Under the pieces are notes generated by a model that saw only the letters and a list, made by a program, of their open reading frames with translations, had not been told where the DNA came from and searched no databases. 64,000 nucleotides of DNA from NCBI GenBank assembly GCA_942492795.1, contig OW818639.1, forward strand, positions 2,418,001-2,482,000, in the 5' to 3' direction. This DNA is from RGIG3178 sp942492795. GTDB taxonomy: Bacteria; Bacillota; Clostridia; Christensenellales; QAND01. The position numbers were made by a program, and so were the translations under genes. Below, one piece after another: positions 61,291 to 64,000 of the stretch (position 1 is the stretch's first letter; each line of letters opens with the position of its first letter).

Positions 61291-61348
61291 TGCCTTTTGC
61301 TTTAAATTCTTCACGCATCGTAAAAGCTAAAGGCACCTTTCGTTTTTT
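61291..61348 (+). promoter_or_regulatory. Hairpin and T-run in the purA leader (attenuator candidate)
   Basis: TGCCTTT-T-GCTTT (61291-61303) pairs with AAAGC-T-AAAGGCA (61323-61335), one mismatch in 13 pairs, and is followed after seven bases by six T residues (61343-61348). No purine riboswitch consensus is visible. An attenuation role is inferred. Confidence 0.4.
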
Positions 61349-61403
61349 AATTGAAGGGATGCCACCGAAACAAAGCTTACAACACGAATGAGGAGGCTTA
61401 CAT

Positions 61404-62678
61404 ATGGCAATCAGCGCAATCGTTGGAATCAACTGGGGAGATGAAGGCAAGGGCCGCATGGTAGACTACTTCGCCGAGAAATACGACGTCGTAAGCCGTT
61501 ATCAGGGAGGCGACAACGCGGGTCATACCGTGGTCAACCAATTCGGTAAATTTGCGCTCAATCTTGTCCCTTCCGGCATTTTTACGCCCGGTACCATCAG
61601 CCTTTTGGGCGCGGGAACAGTCATCGATCTGGAACACCTGTGCGGTGAGCTGGATAACCTGCGCAAAGCCGGCATCAAAATAACACCCGAGAACTTTAAG
61701 ATCAGCAACCGCGCAATGATCTGCATGCCGTTCAATGTCTGGCAAGACCGCTGGGAAGAAGCCCGTCTGGGCGCCGCCAAATTCGGTTCCACGCAGCGCG
61801 GCATCGGCCCCATTTACGGGGACAAGGCGATGAAAAAATCGCTGCAGATCGGCTTCCTCCAATACCCCGATACGCTCAACACTTATCTTGAGCGGCTTGT
61901 GGATTGGAAAAACGCGCTGATCCGTTCCGCGTATGACTGCGAACCCATCGATATCGAGCAGATGCGCCAGTGGCTCAAGACCTATGGCGATCCGCTCATC
62001 CCGCACATCTGTGACGCCCATGTGCTGCTGCGCGACATTCAGGCGCAAGGCAAGTCCATCATGTTTGAGGCACAGCTGGGCGCGCTGCGCGATCTGGATT
62101 ATGGCATCTACCCGTATACGTCCTCCTCCACGCCTCTGGCCTCCTATGCGCCGGTTGGCTCCGGATGCCCCGAGCTCAAGGTCGAAAACGTCATCGGCGT
62201 CGTTAAAGCGTATTCCAGCTGCGTTGGAGAAGGCCCGTTTATCGGAGAGCTCTTCGACAAAGACGGCGAAACCATTCGCGAAGTCGGCGGCGAATACGGC
62301 ACGGCGACAGGCCGCCCACGCCGCGTGGCATGGCTTGACACGGTCGCCACCAAATACGGTGTCGAGATTCAGGGCGCCACGGAAATTGCGCTGACAAAGC
62401 TTGACATCCTCTCCGTCTTCAAGGAAATCCCGGTATGCCGCGCATATCGCATCAACGGCGTGGAGACAACAGAGTTCCCCTATACCCCGTTGCTGGATCA
62501 TGCCGAAGCGGTGTTTGATGTCCTTCCCGGTTGGGAATGCGATATATCCCACATCCGCAAGTTCGAAGATTTGCCCAAAGCGGCGCAGGACTATGTTTTG
62601 TACACCGAAAAAGCCATAGGCTGCAAAATCACCTATGTTTCGGTCGGTCCGGCACGCGAAGAGCTCATCATCCGTTAG
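61404..62678 (+). CDS. purA: Adenylosuccinate synthetase
   Basis: A 424-residue GTP-dependent enzyme for the first step from IMP to AMP. GINWGDEGKGRMVDYFA contains the catalytic Asp and the P-loop-like glycine segment; QGGDNAGHTVV and STQRGIGPIYGDKAM are further family blocks, as is GTATGRPRR near the GTP site. Start follows GAGGAGGCTTACAT. It is the first of the purA-purC-purF run; the 34-base gap to purC fits an operon. Confidence 0.97.
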   Translation: MAISAIVGINWGDEGKGRMVDYFAEKYDVVSRYQGGDNAGHTVVNQFGKFALNLVPSGIFTPGTISLLGAGTVIDLEHLCGELDNLRKAGIKITPENFKISNRAMICMPFNVWQDRWEEARLGAAKFGSTQRGIGPIYGDKAMKKSLQIGFLQYPDTLNTYLERLVDWKNALIRSAYDCEPIDIEQMRQWLKTYGDPLIPHICDAHVLLRDIQAQGKSIMFEAQLGALRDLDYGIYPYTSSSTPLASYAPVGSGCPELKVENVIGVVKAYSSCVGEGPFIGELFDKDGETIREVGGEYGTATGRPRRVAWLDTVATKYGVEIQGATEIALTKLDILSVFKEIPVCRAYRINGVETTEFPYTPLLDHAEAVFDVLPGWECDISHIRKFEDLPKAAQDYVLYTEKAIGCKITYVSVGPAREELIIR

Positions 62679-62712
62679 TTTTCACTTAAGTTTAATATAA
62701 GGAGTATGCAAG

Positions 62713-63429
62713 ATGGCAAAGTTGTTGTATGAAGGCAAGGCAAAACAGGTATTTGCAACCGAAGATCCGGCCGTCGTGCTGGTGCATTACAAGGACGACG
62801 CCACCGCGTTGAATGGACAAAAACGTGGCACCATCGTCGGCAAAGGCGCCGTGAACAACCAAATGAGCAATTATCTGTTCGCAGAGTTGGAGAAAAACGG
62901 CGTACCGACCCATCTGATCCGTGAGGTGAACGAACGCGATACGCTTGTAAAACTGGTCAAGATCGTGCCGCTTGAGGTCATCGTGCGCAACATCGCGGCG
63001 GGATCGCTGGCGCAGCGCCTGGGCGTTCCCGAAGGCACCGAATTGAAGTGCACCGTTTTGGAATTCTGCTATAAGAGCGACGAGTTGGGCGATCCGATGC
63101 TCAACGATTACCACATTCGTGCGATTGCGTTGGCTACCGACGAGGAAGTAAAGACCATTTCCGAGATGGCTTTGCGAATAAACGGGCTTTTGCAGAAGCG
63201 TTTGTTGGAAGCGGGCCTGATACTCGTTGATTTCAAGCTGGAGTTCGGGAAGCTTCCCGACGGTTCCATCATATTGGCAGACGAGATTTCCCCCGATACC
63301 TGCAGGCTTTGGGATGTAGAAACCAGAGCCAAGCTGGACAAAGACCGTTTCCGCAGGGATATGGGCGGCGCTGAGGAGGCCTACCAGGAAGTGTACCGAA
63401 GACTTGGATTGGAGGAACAGCATGACTGA
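62713..63429 (+). CDS. purC: SAICAR synthetase
   Basis: A 238-residue purine enzyme that joins CAIR and aspartate. Typical blocks are LLYEGKAKQVF, the YKDDATALNGQKRGTI nucleotide loop, LEVIVRNIAAGS, LVDFKLEFG and the C-terminal DEISPDTCRLWD. Start follows AAGGAGTATGCAAG. The stop overlaps the purF start. Confidence 0.97.
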   Translation: MAKLLYEGKAKQVFATEDPAVVLVHYKDDATALNGQKRGTIVGKGAVNNQMSNYLFAELEKNGVPTHLIREVNERDTLVKLVKIVPLEVIVRNIAAGSLAQRLGVPEGTELKCTVLEFCYKSDELGDPMLNDYHIRAIALATDEEVKTISEMALRINGLLQKRLLEAGLILVDFKLEFGKLPDGSIILADEISPDTCRLWDVETRAKLDKDRFRRDMGGAEEAYQEVYRRLGLEEQHD

Positions 63430-64000
63430 AGCGCTTCACGAGGAATGCGGCGTATTTGCCGTATACAACCGCGGCGAACTCGATAGCGCAAACATGGGAT
63501 ACCTCGCTCTGCAGGCGCTGCAGCACCGCGGCCAGGACGGCGCAGGAATGGTGGCTTCAAACGGCGGCCCCACGGCCAACATTGTAAAGAATCTCGGATT
63601 GGTGGCCGACATATTCAATCCGGAGTCGCTCAAAGCGCTGTCCGGCAAAAAGCTTCTGTTGGGACATGTACGATACGCAACAAGCGGCAGCGTGAATGTC
63701 CTGAATACGCAACCCCTGTTAACACGATATGAAGACGGATTCTTAGCGCTGGCGCACAATGGCCATTTGGTCAACGGCTCCGCCCTCTCCCGGTCCTTGC
63801 GGGATGCAGGCGTCCTGTTACAGACCGATATGGACACGGAGGTGCTGGCGCATTTGATTGCACGGAACCCGAACAAATGCATGGAAGACAAATTGGGCTC
63901 CCTGATGTCGCTGGTGTACGGGTCGTACGCGCTGGGCATCATGACGCGGCATGCCCTCTACGGCATGCGCGATCCGTGGGGCATCCGCCCGCTTTGCATT
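63422..64000 (+). CDS. purF: Amidophosphoribosyltransferase (partial)
   Basis: The first 193 codons of the enzyme that makes phosphoribosylamine, the committed step of purine synthesis; the gene continues beyond the window. An 8-residue propeptide (MTEALHEE) precedes the N-terminal nucleophile Cys in CGVFAVYN, which implies the self-processed, iron-sulfur (Bacillus-type) class. Glutaminase-domain blocks LQHRGQDGAGM, GHVRYATSGS and HNGHLVN are present. ATG at 63422 overlaps the purC 3' end and follows GGAGGAACAGC. Confidence 0.95.
   Translation, partial: MTEALHEECGVFAVYNRGELDSANMGYLALQALQHRGQDGAGMVASNGGPTANIVKNLGLVADIFNPESLKALSGKKLLLGHVRYATSGSVNVLNTQPLLTRYEDGFLALAHNGHLVNGSALSRSLRDAGVLLQTDMDTEVLAHLIARNPNKCMEDKLGSLMSLVYGSYALGIMTRHALYGMRDPWGIRPLCI

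Noticed and set aside
1..64000. Restriction-modification, toxin-antitoxin, CRISPR-Cas or prophage modules
   Set aside because: None was recognised in any frame. The only nuclease-like fold outside repair enzymes is the degenerate Mrr-like membrane protein.

Overview
The window looks like a chromosomal segment of a low-to-mid GC, spore-forming Clostridia-type bacterium (Bacillota). The evidence is a Spo0A orthologue, a single-chain glycyl-tRNA synthetase, a GatCAB amidotransferase, strong AGGAGG-type ribosome binding sites, several TTG/GTG starts, an Etf-linked lactate dehydrogenase and a Tad pilus locus without an outer-membrane secretin. No phage, transposase, integrase or CRISPR array was recognised. 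Species cannot be named from the sequence alone.

Layout. 1-7240 (minus): Tad/Flp pilus operon (prepilin peptidase, two tiny Flp pilins, TadE- and TadG-like proteins, CpaB, TadZ/CpaE, CpaF/TadA ATPase, TadB cut by the window edge), preceded by a leader with hairpins and an operator-like repeat. 7551-8602: spo0A and tRNA-Val(CAC). 8712-13567: uvrB-uvrA. 13775-16693: XRE-cupin regulator plus acyl-CoA-synthetase-like ligase, then a convergent cupin-tautomerase pair. 16706-19548: panT-like ECF S component, coaX, hom. 19640-22301: VOC protein, TspO, glycerate kinase, two tandem Cys-rich miniproteins. 22575-29352: glyS; the conserved obg-yhbY-nadD-yqeK-rsfS block interrupted by an opposite-strand membrane protein with a degenerate Mrr-like core; nth. 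29405-33703: small protein divergent from a 12-residue repeat protein, S41 protease, SH3/peptidoglycan-binding protein. 33987-36018: fchA-folD-udg. 36231-38918: EIIA(Man)-HPr-Enzyme I. 39109-40239: second S41 protease. 40574-45426: duplicated zinc dehydrogenase and class II aldolase genes with related promoters. 45625-48914: DUF362 protein, tandem pyruvate-kinase-C-domain-like proteins, and a C_GCAxxG_C_C-GNAT fusion. 49023-52205: gatCAB. 52260-59534: two double-GNAT paralogues flanking an NlpC/P60 lipoprotein, an lctD-lctB-lctC-like operon and a cupin. 59735-61128: hisH-hisF. 61404-64000: purA-purC-purF (purF cut by the window edge).

How it fits together. Much of the window is housekeeping (excision repair, ribosome assembly, NAD, purine, tRNA amidation, one-carbon metabolism) with accessory modules between. 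The points most worth a second look are: a FolD that lacks the cyclohydrolase lysine but sits next to FchA, which could supply that activity; the duplicated aldolase/dehydrogenase module with shared promoter elements; the tandem Cys-rich miniproteins; the repeat protein; the domain fusion of a redox-type C_GCAxxG_C_C module to an acetyltransferase; and several structured leaders. Starts were chosen by ribosome binding site and family alignment from memory; no database search was run.
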